DNA of 64,000 bases from CAWIVH01 sp963839475 (GTDB lineage: Bacteria > Acidobacteriota > UBA6911): NCBI GenBank assembly GCA_963839475.1, contig CAWIVH010000009.1, positions 78,126 through 142,125 of the forward strand, written 5' to 3'. The notes under the pieces were generated by a model. It was not told the origin of the DNA and made no database searches. It saw only the letters and a list, made by a program, of their open reading frames with translations. The translations under genes and the position numbers were made by a program. Of this stretch, positions 19,164 through 28,201 are shown one piece after another (positions within the stretch are counted from its first letter, which is position 1; each line of letters begins with the position of its first letter).

Positions 19164-20432
19164 ATGAAAAAGATGCTATCGATGCTCGTGATCCTCATGA
19201 TGGACTTTCCATTGCAGGCGCAGAACGCCAAGATCGTCGATTTGGAGGAGTCTTTCAGTTTAGGCGCCGGCACCGAGAGCAGGTCCATGCAGGGGGGAGC
19301 CAATTTTAATGATTCTATTTACTTATTTAGCCCGTCTTTGCTCGCGGTAAGCAGGTACTCTCCCCGTACGCAGCTCTCGGCAAGTTATATCCCCGAGTTC
19401 GAATTATTCGGCAAGCATACCGAACTCAATAGCTGGAACCATTTTGCCCGGCTCGGTGCGACCCGAAAAATCTCGCCCCGCCTTCTGTTTGATATTGGAG
19501 AATCCTTTATTTCCACGACGGATCCGAGTCGTCAGCTGGCCAACAGCTTCCTTCTGCTCCCGCGCAGCCGTTATGAAGAGAATGCCTTTTATGCTAGCAG
19601 TGATTACCTGTTCACCCCGCTTACAACTTTAAGCTTTCGTTATGACAACACGGTTACCCGTTATGGCCTGGGGGCAGAATTTCGCAAGAGCTTCCTGGAT
19701 CAGATGGTAAATGCCTGGACCGCCAGCATTGCCCGGCGGTTGAAGGAAGGCGAGAAAATCACTGCGACTTATACGCTGCTCCATTTGACGATTCTGGATT
19801 CACCCGGCCAGCCGCCGGAGGCCGGGTCTAGTATCCCAGGCCCTACGCACTACTTCACGGTAGGCTATCTCAATTCGGTAAACCCGAACTTGACCTTCGG
19901 GGCGACAGCCGGTTTGATTCACGCCGCTACTTTTTCCTATGCCCTTTCAGGACAGATCAGAAAGCGGATCGGACCTATTTGGCTCGACACTGGATATAGT
20001 CGAACCCTCTCCTATTTCAGCGGGCAGGCCTTCAGCGGTTCAGGAACTTCCCCCGTCGCAGGCGGCGTACTCGCCAACAATCTTTACGAACTGGTTACCC
20101 TTGGAGCCAATGGAAATTTGGGGAGTCGCTTAAGCCTGAACCTGCGGGTAACTGGATCGCGGACCGGTTCCGGACCCGTTGGGCTGGCCGGCGAAAGCTT
20201 GATTGGCACCATTCGCTTCGACTACCGGATTACGGGGCACATGACACTCTATTCCGCTGCGGAGGTCTACAGTCAAAATCTGAACAGACTTCCGGGGACC
20301 CCGACAAGCCGGCATCGTTTTTACGGCGGACTCCAATGGTCTTTTCAGAAGCGGCGCCCCGCATTGGGAGATGGTTCTCGAGCCTTGGGTGCCCCGGCCG
20401 CGGCCCAAACCAGCGACATCAAGGAGGAATAA
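19164..20432 (+). CDS. Outer-membrane beta-barrel protein of the EPS locus
   Basis: Predicted outer-membrane protein. A signal peptide runs from MKKMLSMLVILMMDFPLQAQ. The rest is made of alternating amphipathic strands with aromatic girdles, for example SASYIPEFELF, LSFRYDNTVTRYGLGAEF, TATYTLLHLTIL, FTVGYLNSVNPNLTFGAT and IRFDYRITGHMTLYSAAEVY, which fits a barrel of about 14-16 strands. EPS loci with BY-kinases often encode such a barrel next to the chain-length kinase, where it is thought to form or support the export pore (EpsL-like). ATG 19164 is chosen because it starts the signal peptide. The last ~30 residues (ALGDGSRALGAPAAAQ) look unstructured. It ends one base before the start of the BY-kinase gene, so the two are certainly in one operon. 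Confidence 0.72.
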   Translation: MKKMLSMLVILMMDFPLQAQNAKIVDLEESFSLGAGTESRSMQGGANFNDSIYLFSPSLLAVSRYSPRTQLSASYIPEFELFGKHTELNSWNHFARLGATRKISPRLLFDIGESFISTTDPSRQLANSFLLLPRSRYEENAFYASSDYLFTPLTTLSFRYDNTVTRYGLGAEFRKSFLDQMVNAWTASIARRLKEGEKITATYTLLHLTILDSPGQPPEAGSSIPGPTHYFTVGYLNSVNPNLTFGATAGLIHAATFSYALSGQIRKRIGPIWLDTGYSRTLSYFSGQAFSGSGTSPVAGGVLANNLYELVTLGANGNLGSRLSLNLRVTGSRTGSGPVGLAGESLIGTIRFDYRITGHMTLYSAAEVYSQNLNRLPGTPTSRHRFYGGLQWSFQKRRPALGDGSRALGAPAAAQTSDIKEE

Positions 20433-22625
20433 ATGAAAACCCGAGGACAGGATGCCGCTAGCGAAATTTTCTTTTATTCAGCGTTGGAATCCATACGACG
20501 CTGCAAATATCAGCTTCTGATCCCCACCCTGATTTTCGCTGCCGCTGCGTCGTTCTACAGTTACAGGCTTGCTCCCCTATACCGGTCAGAGGCCCTCCTC
20601 CGCGCTGAGCCTATGGAGACGGTACGCGATTTCGTCAATGTCACAGGTGGGTCCCAGGCCGGCGTGCTAAATGTCGATGAGCACCTTCGCAGTATTCAGG
20701 AGATCGTTTTAGGGACGGATGTGCTGACTACGGTGATCGAAGAATTCAGGCTGTACGACCTGGTCAATGGAAAGGTGCCGGAGGCGGCACTCCAGGAGAT
20801 GAAAAAACGGGTCGTCATCCGTATCGAAGGCAGCGACATCCCAAGGCGCAACGAGCCCCGCTTCCTGTCATTCTTCGTCGGATTCGAGGGAAAGGACCGC
20901 GGGGAGATAATGAATGTCGCCAACCGTCTGGCCGACCTCTTCATTACCAAGTCTTCCGATGCCCGCGAGCGCAGGGTCAAGGAAATCGTCGGTTTCATAC
21001 AGGCTGAGATGGCGCCGCTTCAGAAAAAGCTCGACGATCAGAGCGAGAAAATCAAGCAATACAAACGCGGGGCATCGGATTCGCTCCCGGAATTGGCGAC
21101 TACCAATCTTCGGCTCCTGGAGGGATTCCAAACGCAGTATCTGGCCAAGACCGAAGAGTTGGCGAAAGATGAAGCGCGTCGCGCCGCAGCGGTAGCTGAA
21201 CTCCATGAACTTGAAAAGCAGGGAGCACTCGAAACCGTCACGGCGGTTGAGGAAAAAACGGAGATGCAGAGGAAGTTGGATGATCTCCGGATGCAGTACG
21301 GGCAGATGCAGGTCCGCTATGCCCCGGATCACCCGGAGCTGAAAAGGTTGCAGAAGGAGATTGCCGAGATCGAGCTTTTGGTGCCACAGCGGGGCACCAA
21401 ACCTCGAGTGGAGCATTCCCCCTTCTATCTCCGATATGTCCAGCTTAAATCGGAAATCGAGGAACTGGACCGACGGGCCCAAAGCTATAAAAGGGAACAG
21501 CAGGATCTGGCCAAACAAATGTCCGCCTACCGCTCGCGGGTTGAGAACGCTCCGCTCCGCGAGTCGGAACTGGCGGTAATGGCGCGCGACTACACGTCGA
21601 CGCAGGCACAGTACCAGGAAATGCGTGAACGGCAACACAATGCCCGGCTCGCTGAACATTTCGAAAAGTTGAGGAGCGAGGTCATTTTCCGGGTAATCGA
21701 CCGGGCACGATTCCCATTAGTGCCTTTCAGTCCGCGACGTGGGCGAATCATTCTTCTCGGAACTCTTGCTGGGCTTGGATTGGGGATCGTCCTTGCCTTC
21801 TTCAGGGAACAAATGGATTCCTCCTTTAGCAGCGTTGAAGACTATCAAAGGGCATCGGATATTCCCCTATTAGCAACTATTCCATCGATTGGACGCCGTC
21901 TCCCTGCACACCAGTCCACCAACGGCATCATTGCAGACCCTCGAATTGTGATGCTCAGGGATCCCTTCTCCATACCCGCCGAACAGTACAGGATCCTGGC
22001 AATAAAGCTGCAAGCGCGAAACGGCGGGCCGTCCCATACCGTCGCCATCACGAGCTCGACGGGCGGCGAAGGGAAGACACTTACGGCTATAAACCTCGCA
22101 GTGGCGCTTTCCGGTCCTCAGGACCACAAAGTGCTGCTAATAGATGGGGATCTGCGCCGGCCAAGGGTGTGGGAGCTTCTCGGGCACAAAACACATCCTG
22201 AGAAGGGATTCGCCGACCTTCTTTCCGATCCGGGCAAGGTCGACCTGGAGAGGTATATTTTGAAAACCGGAGATCTCTACGTAATTCCAGGCATTGTCCG
22301 CTGCACGAACCCCATAAACCTTCTAGCCTCTCAGCGGGCCCGCGATGTCCTGCAGCAGCTGAGGACGGAGTTCCAATTCATCATTTTTGACACTCCGCCA
22401 ATACTTCCAGTTGCCGACAGCATCATTCTGTCGGGCCTGGTGGATGAAGTATTTATGGTAATACGCGCCGGTAAGACACCGCGGGAGCTCTTTCATCATG
22501 CGGTCGAAAATCTTGATACTGCCAAAATGAGGGGGGTTGTTTTGAACGATGTCGACTTCCAACATTCGCGCTACGAACATGCGTATAGATACTATCGAAA
22601 GAACTACCTTGGACAGCAACAGTGA
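20433..22625 (+). CDS. Chain-length determinant fused to BY-type tyrosine kinase (Wzc-like)
   Basis: Inner-membrane co-polymerase and tyrosine autokinase controlling chain length and export. The N-terminal Wzz domain has a first membrane segment at about 25-45 (YQLLIPTLIFAAAASFY), then a large periplasmic coiled-coil region (about 170-420) with heptads, and a second membrane segment near 440-460 (IILLGTLAGLGLGIVLAFF). The cytoplasmic kinase has Walker A SSTGGEGKT (about 540-548), Walker A-prime LLIDGDLRRP (about 567-576) and Walker B FIIFDTPP (about 649-656). A Tyr cluster closes the protein (YEHAYRYYRKNYLGQQQ), the expected autophosphorylation tail. Length 730 fits the fused type. Its end overlaps the next gene by 77 bp. 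Confidence 0.93.
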   Translation: MKTRGQDAASEIFFYSALESIRRCKYQLLIPTLIFAAAASFYSYRLAPLYRSEALLRAEPMETVRDFVNVTGGSQAGVLNVDEHLRSIQEIVLGTDVLTTVIEEFRLYDLVNGKVPEAALQEMKKRVVIRIEGSDIPRRNEPRFLSFFVGFEGKDRGEIMNVANRLADLFITKSSDARERRVKEIVGFIQAEMAPLQKKLDDQSEKIKQYKRGASDSLPELATTNLRLLEGFQTQYLAKTEELAKDEARRAAAVAELHELEKQGALETVTAVEEKTEMQRKLDDLRMQYGQMQVRYAPDHPELKRLQKEIAEIELLVPQRGTKPRVEHSPFYLRYVQLKSEIEELDRRAQSYKREQQDLAKQMSAYRSRVENAPLRESELAVMARDYTSTQAQYQEMRERQHNARLAEHFEKLRSEVIFRVIDRARFPLVPFSPRRGRIILLGTLAGLGLGIVLAFFREQMDSSFSSVEDYQRASDIPLLATIPSIGRRLPAHQSTNGIIADPRIVMLRDPFSIPAEQYRILAIKLQARNGGPSHTVAITSSTGGEGKTLTAINLAVALSGPQDHKVLLIDGDLRRPRVWELLGHKTHPEKGFADLLSDPGKVDLERYILKTGDLYVIPGIVRCTNPINLLASQRARDVLQQLRTEFQFIIFDTPPILPVADSIILSGLVDEVFMVIRAGKTPRELFHHAVENLDTAKMRGVVLNDVDFQHSRYEHAYRYYRKNYLGQQQ

Positions 22626-24012
22626 AGAAGGCGGCATACCCGAAGAGGTCATTCGGGTATGGCCTTACTGGACAACACGTCCGACCTTTCCCCATCTTGC
22701 CGTCGTAGTCTTTCTTTTAGTTAATATTGTGACGGCAATTGCCTGGACGGGGACAGTGGTTCCGGCCGGGGAGTCGGTTACCCAGACTTTCCAGCTCGCC
22801 TTCGGCCTGTTCACTTATCTGGCGATATGCTATCTAGTCGGGCTCGACAGAGTGCTAATTGAATCCAATCAGCGCCTGTTTTCAATGCGGACCTTGGGGG
22901 CTATCGGCTCATGTTTTGTGATGGTTGCGCTTGTTCCACGCTTCTACCCGCGAATTTCCGTTTCCGGCAACGTTCGAAATGCTGCTTTACTTACATTGCT
23001 GCTTCTGTTCGCGATGAGATTTTCCCTGCGTTATCTGAGGCGCCATGAAGGAACTCTCCAGGAACACTTCCTTGTGGGCACGGGTCCGTATGCGCAAAAA
23101 CTCTATGCCGAACTGATCGATAAAACACGGGGACCGGCTGAACCTTCGCCGCCCCGCTCGTCCAAGCCATTTATTGCACCCGGTTCCTCGATCGACTGTC
23201 ACACCCTTCCCGAACTGGCGATCGAGAATGGAATTACGACCATTGTTATTGCAGAACCGGATTTCCAGAACCGGTTAGGCGTGGCGGAGGCTCTTCTGGA
23301 CTGCAAATTGCGCGGACTCGAAGTGAGTAATGCGATTGACTGCTATGAGAAATACATTCGAAAAATTTGGCTTGCCGGAATCCACCCCGCCTGGCTGATT
23401 TACAGCGCTCGTTTCAAACCTTCGAGGCTCTATCTTGGTTCAAAGCGCATCCTGGACTTGATCATTGCCACGGCTCTGGCAATCGTTACGGCTCCAATCG
23501 TTGCCATTGTCTCGATCGCTATAAAGCTGGACTCGCCCGGCCCGATTCTGTTTCGCCAGAAACGGGTTGGTCTTAACGGGGCCATTTTTTACGTTTGGAA
23601 ATTCCGTACCATGTACCACAACGCTGAGCGCACAACCGGCCCGGTATGGGCCACGGATGGAGACAGGCGCATAACCGCGGTGGGCAAAATCCTGCGGAGC
23701 TATCGGATTGACGAGATTCCACAAATTCTGAATGTTTTTCATGGTGAGATGAGCTGTATCGGACCCCGACCGGAGCGCCCGAATTTCGTGGCAATGCTGA
23801 AGGATAAAATCGATTACTACTCGCTCCGGCATTGCGTCAAGCCCGGAATTACCGGATGGGCTCAGGTGATGCAGCCTTATGGAGCCTCGATCGAGGATGC
23901 CTACGTGAAACTTGAGTATGACCTCTATTACCTCAAGCACATGTCCCTGGCGGTCGATCTAAAAATCCTTCTCAAAACCTTGCCTGTTGTCTTGGGTGGC
24001 GGAGGACGCTGA
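22549..24012 (+). CDS. Polyprenyl-phosphate hexose-1-phosphate transferase (WbaP/WcaJ type)
   Basis: Initiates the repeat unit by moving a sugar-1-phosphate from a nucleotide sugar to undecaprenyl phosphate. The N-terminal part has four to five membrane helices (for example PHLAVVVFLLVNIVTAIAW and LLTLLLLFAMRF) and a CoA-binding-like linker. The catalytic C-terminal domain starts at about residue 297 (KRILDLIIATALAIVTAPI) and carries SPGPILFRQKRVGLNG, VWKFRTMY, RRITAVGKILRSYRIDEIPQ, IGPRPERP and KPGITGWAQV, the full conserved set. Start: ATG 22549 has GAGGGGGG upstream but gives a 77-bp overlap with the kinase gene; ATG 22579 is the alternative. The next gene starts 84 bp downstream. Confidence 0.93.
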   Translation: MSTSNIRATNMRIDTIERTTLDSNSEEGGIPEEVIRVWPYWTTRPTFPHLAVVVFLLVNIVTAIAWTGTVVPAGESVTQTFQLAFGLFTYLAICYLVGLDRVLIESNQRLFSMRTLGAIGSCFVMVALVPRFYPRISVSGNVRNAALLTLLLLFAMRFSLRYLRRHEGTLQEHFLVGTGPYAQKLYAELIDKTRGPAEPSPPRSSKPFIAPGSSIDCHTLPELAIENGITTIVIAEPDFQNRLGVAEALLDCKLRGLEVSNAIDCYEKYIRKIWLAGIHPAWLIYSARFKPSRLYLGSKRILDLIIATALAIVTAPIVAIVSIAIKLDSPGPILFRQKRVGLNGAIFYVWKFRTMYHNAERTTGPVWATDGDRRITAVGKILRSYRIDEIPQILNVFHGEMSCIGPRPERPNFVAMLKDKIDYYSLRHCVKPGITGWAQVMQPYGASIEDAYVKLEYDLYYLKHMSLAVDLKILLKTLPVVLGGGGR

Positions 24013-24096
24013 GGGTGAATCATGGAGTGTTTGCGGAGGCATTCCAGCGCCTTGGTGAAGTCGCAAAGAATAACTGAGTTGATCCATCGGTGAAAT

Positions 24097-25280
24097 ATGC
24101 TAGCCGAAGCAATATTCTGGGGATCCCTGCTATTTGTTGCCTACGTTTATTTGGGATACCCGATTGTGCTGGCGGTCTGGAGCACCTTGCGGCGCCGTCC
24201 GATTTGCCGGCGGTGCATCGAACCAACCGTCTCGTTGATCATCGCCGCCTACAACGAGAAGCAGGGAATCCAGCGCCGGATCGATAACTGTCTGACACTC
24301 GATTATCCGAAGGACAAGCTCGAGATCATCGTGTCGCTCGATGGCCCCACCGACGGTACGGATATTCTGGCTAAAGAATATGAAAACGCAGGAATTGTGA
24401 TTCTCGAGTCGTTGAATCATCAGGGCAAGGCGGCTGCTTTGAATCGGGCAATGTCGGTCGCAAATGGGGAGATCATGCTCTTTGGTGACGCTCGCCAGAT
24501 CTTCGCCGAGAATACGATCCGCGAGTTGGTGTCCAACTTCGCCGATCCGCAGGTTGGCGCTGTGTCCGGGGAACTGGTTCTCCTGGATGAGTCGGATTGT
24601 GAAGCCAAGGACGCAGTCGGCATTTACTGGCGCTATGAAAAGAAATTACGAATGATGGAAGGACGTATTCATTCAACGCTCGGCTGCACCGGTGCTATTT
24701 ACGCCATCCGCCGTGAATTGGCCAAGCCCCTCCCCGAGGGCGTAATTCTCGACGATGTGATGCTGCCGATGCGCGCCGTTCTGCAAGGCTACCGAATTAT
24801 TTTGGATGAACGCGCGCACGCATTGGACCGGGTAACCCCGACCCCCGAGGCGGAATATCGTAGGAAGGTTCGCACACTGATGGGGAATTATCAGTTAATT
24901 CAGCTTATGCCGGAACTCCTGATTCCTTGGAAGAATCCTGTATTTTTTCAATTCGTGTCCCATAAGCTGTTTCGGCTTCTTTCTCCTTATGCGTTTTTGG
25001 CGTTGGCCGCGTCTAATCTTTTCCTCCGGGGGTATTACCTCATTCCCCTGGCAATTCAAGGTGCCTGGTACTTTCTCGTGTTGCTGGGAATCTTGATTTC
25101 CCGCTCTGACCTCTTCAGGCATCCGTCTGTGCCCGATCTATCCCCAGGGAGGGAGGGAGAACGATGAAAAAAGCTCTGCTTTTTCCTTATAGCTTTGTCT
25201 TGATGAATTGGGCTGCCGTGGTTGCACTGTACTACTTTGCCCGGGGGCGGAAGCACATCTGGCATCAGATCGCAGAGTAA
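24097..25280 (+). CDS. Glycosyltransferase family 2, C-terminus shifted in frame
   Basis: Membrane-anchored GT2 (GT-A fold) that adds a sugar on the cytoplasmic face. N-terminal membrane helix, then LIIAAYNEKQGI, VSLDGPTDGTD, the metal-binding region LFGDARQIF, GCTGAIYAIRREL, ILDDVMLPM (catalytic acidic pair) and RKVRTLMGNYQLI (equivalent of QxxRW), followed by C-terminal helices. The first frame stops at 25167 after SPGREGER. A second frame starts at ATG 25164 (ATGA overlap) and encodes MKKALLFPYSFVLMNWAAVV and then YYFARGRKHIW, which is exactly the C-terminal end usual for this family (FVLMN-AA--GL--FLRG---W). The simplest reading is one protein of about 395 residues with a lost base in the GGGAGGGAGGG run near 25143-25160; a true split pair is less likely. 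Confidence 0.82.
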
Positions 25281-25309
25281 TCCCAGCGCGGAAAGAATTC
25301 GGAGCATGC

Positions 25310-26698
25310 ATGATTGCAGCTGTATCACAAAATCGATTTCCTCCCTCACAAAGCGTGGGTCTCAGAATGCGCGGCGCCGGCATGAGGCGCGTCGGTGTTT
25401 TCGCGGGAACGCTTTCGTATGGATTTCTTCTGCTTTTCGTCATGGTGCTTTATGCCAACCCGGGTTTGCTGATCCCTCAACTGGCTGCATTAGGTCCGGC
25501 GCAGCTGGTCGGCGGATTTGCACTGGCTGCCATGGCATTTGAAAAATTAAAAAATCGAGAGGGAATCTGGCTGGTTTGGCCTCATAGCTATTTGTTGATC
25601 GCCCTCGTTTGGACCGCAGGACTTTCATGTTTCACAGCCGTTTGGCCCAAGCTTTCAGTGGATACAACCCTGGATCTCGTCAAGTATTTCATTATTTACC
25701 TCGTGCTCGTAAACAGCGTAAACAATGAGAAACGCGTGAAAGGCGTTCTCTGGATGATGGTACTCGGAGGCCTGTTCCCATCTCTTGGGACGCTTCACAA
25801 TTATGCAATCGGGAAAGTAGACCCGGGTTCAACGGTCCATTGGGTCGGGATTTTTGCCAACTCGAACGATCTTGCCTACAGCATGGTGCTGCTGGTCCCG
25901 TTGGCGCTTGCACTCCGGGACGGACTCACAGACCGGCAGCGACCATTTCTCTGGGGCTTAATTGCGGTTTATATCGCCACAATCTACCTCACTTTTTCGA
26001 GAGGGGGGGTAATCGGCCTGTTGGCGGTGCTAGTAATCATGGGAGTCCGGCACCGATCCGGCTCGGTCCGGCTCGCCACCTTTGGCGCCGTCGCAGCATG
26101 CCTGATCTTTATGACTTTTTTCTGGACCAGGGCAGAGGGATTCACGAACCTGGCTGATTACACTCTGCATCAGCGCCTTATTCAGGTACAGGCCGGCTTC
26201 GAAATGTTTCTCGACCGTCCGCTTCTGGGGGTCGGACTCGGCGGCTCCGTGGCGGCATTTCCACTTTATGCCCCTCCCAACCTGGACTTCACCAGTGCCT
26301 TTGTTGTCCATAATACTTTTGTTCTGGCATTGAGCGAACTGGGCTTTTTCGGCTGCCTTTTCTTTGTGCTGTTCATTGCCACAGGAATTGTGGATGGCTG
26401 TCGCATCGTTCGCGCTTCCAAAGCCGAAGAATTTTCCCTGACAGATTTCCCTGCAGGGAATCGAAATGATGAATCCACCGCGGCATTTCGTCCGGTGAGT
26501 GCCCACCCCGCGAGACCACCCGCAAGCGCGGCGTTGGTTGACGGGATGGTAACCTCGCTGTGTGGGTATGTCGTTTGTGGACTCTTTGGACCCTACCTTA
26601 TGAGCTGGTTTCCCTTCATTTTGGTAGGCCTCGTGTCCGCCACGGTGAAAATCAGGCAGGAAGGTGCCGCAGTTGCTCCCCTAGAGGGATCTATATGA
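25310..26698 (+). CDS. O-antigen ligase/polymerase family membrane protein (Wzy-like)
   Basis: Predicted inner-membrane polymerase that links repeat units in the periplasm. It has about 11-12 hydrophobic helices. The Wzy_C/O-antigen ligase core is visible: FANSNDLAYSMVLLVPLAL, YLTFSRGGVIGLLAVLVI (the SRGG after a helix is typical) and VHNTFVLALSELGFFG, a hallmark near the large periplasmic loop. ATG 25310 was selected because CGGAGC lies 6 bp upstream; the upstream in-frame codons overlap the GT2 tail. The protein is about 462 residues. The end overlaps the flippase start as ATGA, so the two genes are translationally coupled. Because Wzx lies next to it and no lipid A-core ligase genes are present, a polymerase role is more likely than a ligase role. 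Confidence 0.85.
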   Translation: MIAAVSQNRFPPSQSVGLRMRGAGMRRVGVFAGTLSYGFLLLFVMVLYANPGLLIPQLAALGPAQLVGGFALAAMAFEKLKNREGIWLVWPHSYLLIALVWTAGLSCFTAVWPKLSVDTTLDLVKYFIIYLVLVNSVNNEKRVKGVLWMMVLGGLFPSLGTLHNYAIGKVDPGSTVHWVGIFANSNDLAYSMVLLVPLALALRDGLTDRQRPFLWGLIAVYIATIYLTFSRGGVIGLLAVLVIMGVRHRSGSVRLATFGAVAACLIFMTFFWTRAEGFTNLADYTLHQRLIQVQAGFEMFLDRPLLGVGLGGSVAAFPLYAPPNLDFTSAFVVHNTFVLALSELGFFGCLFFVLFIATGIVDGCRIVRASKAEEFSLTDFPAGNRNDESTAAFRPVSAHPARPPASAALVDGMVTSLCGYVVCGLFGPYLMSWFPFILVGLVSATVKIRQEGAAVAPLEGSI

Positions 26699-28200
26699 CA
26701 TCCCCATTCAAACCTGCGCTCCAATTGATGACAGGAAGAATGGCGGGATTTGTTCTGAGCTTTTTCATTCCGGTCATCCTTGTTCGTGTTTTCGATCAGA
26801 CACAGTTCGGCACGTACAAGCAGATTTTTCTTCTCTACTCAACCCTTTTCGGTGTTGCCCAGCTGGGCATGGCTGAGAGTCTATATTATTTCATACCTTC
26901 AGATCCCAAGCATGCGAGCCGGTACATTGTGAATGCTTTCCTGGTACTTCTCGGGGCAGGAGCGGCTTGTCTGGGGATCCTTTCGTTATCGGCACGCCGG
27001 ATATCCGTCTGGATGAACAATCCCGATCTTGCACCTTATCTTGTTTTGCTCGGAGTTTACCTTCTCATGAGCATGGCATCGGCTGTGCTCGAAATTGTCA
27101 TGATCTCACAGAGCCGGTACGCCATGGCCGCCATATCCTATGCAGCTTCCGATGCGCTTCGATCGTTTCTCCTTGTCGTGCCGGCTCTATTTCATGGCCG
27201 ACTGCATTGGCTGATGATCGGAGCGGTCGCCTATGCCGCTCTTCGCCTTACAGCAACTGTCATTTACCTCTATCGGAGTTATTGCGGAAGCCTCACACCA
27301 GATCGCGCGCTTTTTTCAAGGCAGCTTTCCTATGTCGTGCCCTTCGAGCTCGCAATCATTGTAGAGATCGTTTACCTCAACCTGCACCAATATATGGTGT
27401 CCTACAACTTCGACGCTGCGACGTTTGCCGTTTATTCAATAGGCATACTCCAAATTCCTCTGGTCGACTTCATAGGCAATCCGGCATGCAACGTGATGAT
27501 GGTGAATATGAGCGAGCAGATTCGAAAGGGGAGTCATGCCACGGTTCTCTTACTGTGGCAAGATACCACCAGAAAGCTGGCGCTGGTATTTTTCCCGTTG
27601 GCGGGATTGCTGATGATATGCGCCCATGAAATCATCACATTTCTTTTCACCCTGAAGTATGCCGCAAGCGTTCCTGTTTTCATTATCTGGACATCGACCA
27701 TCATTTTTTCTGCTTTCCAGGTAGATGGTGTGCTGCGCGTATTTGCGGCGACACGCGCCCTGCTGTGGATGAATTTAGCGAGACTGGCCGTTATTGCTGT
27801 TCTGATCAGCTGGTTTTTATCCCATTTTCACCTGATCGGTGCGGTACTGGCCACCATGGTGGCCTTGCTGGCCGCCAAGGCCATTGGGTTGGCCGTCGCC
27901 AGGCACCTGATTCGAGTTCCATGGAAATCCTTTGTGCCCTGGAAGAATCTCCTGATGATCCTGGGAGCATCGGGCGTAGCCGCAGGTGCGGCCTTTGCCG
28001 CAAAGTCGATTTTGCAGCCTGCGCCGCTGCCGCGATTGCTGCTTGCCGGGGCGGTTTATCTGATTTGCTACCTCATGCTTTTATTTCGGTTGCGGATAAT
28101 CACGGACGAGGAACGACACGGCCTTGTGGGAATGCTCTCGGGTTCGTTTCGCGCGATTACAGCAGCCCGAAGAGCGGACCCTCCGCTGGAAGTGCAATAG
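26695..28200 (+). CDS. Polysaccharide flippase (Wzx/MOP family)
   Basis: Moves the lipid-linked repeat unit across the inner membrane. Around 12-14 hydrophobic helices spread over 501 residues, with the usual short N-terminal amphipathic start (LQLMTGRMAGFVLSFFIPVILVRVF) and the family motif region FGTYKQIFLLYSTLFGVAQLGM. Charged residues between helices (LIGAVLATMVALLAAKAIGL) fit the MOP fold. ATG 26695 overlaps the TGA of the ligase/polymerase gene (ATGA). The next gene starts one base after its stop, so it is in the middle of the operon. Many homologues in EPS loci carry the general name oligosaccharide flippase. Confidence 0.88.
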   Translation: MTSPFKPALQLMTGRMAGFVLSFFIPVILVRVFDQTQFGTYKQIFLLYSTLFGVAQLGMAESLYYFIPSDPKHASRYIVNAFLVLLGAGAACLGILSLSARRISVWMNNPDLAPYLVLLGVYLLMSMASAVLEIVMISQSRYAMAAISYAASDALRSFLLVVPALFHGRLHWLMIGAVAYAALRLTATVIYLYRSYCGSLTPDRALFSRQLSYVVPFELAIIVEIVYLNLHQYMVSYNFDAATFAVYSIGILQIPLVDFIGNPACNVMMVNMSEQIRKGSHATVLLLWQDTTRKLALVFFPLAGLLMICAHEIITFLFTLKYAASVPVFIIWTSTIIFSAFQVDGVLRVFAATRALLWMNLARLAVIAVLISWFLSHFHLIGAVLATMVALLAAKAIGLAVARHLIRVPWKSFVPWKNLLMILGASGVAAGAAFAAKSILQPAPLPRLLLAGAVYLICYLMLLFRLRIITDEERHGLVGMLSGSFRAITAARRADPPLEVQ

Positions 28201-28201
28201 T

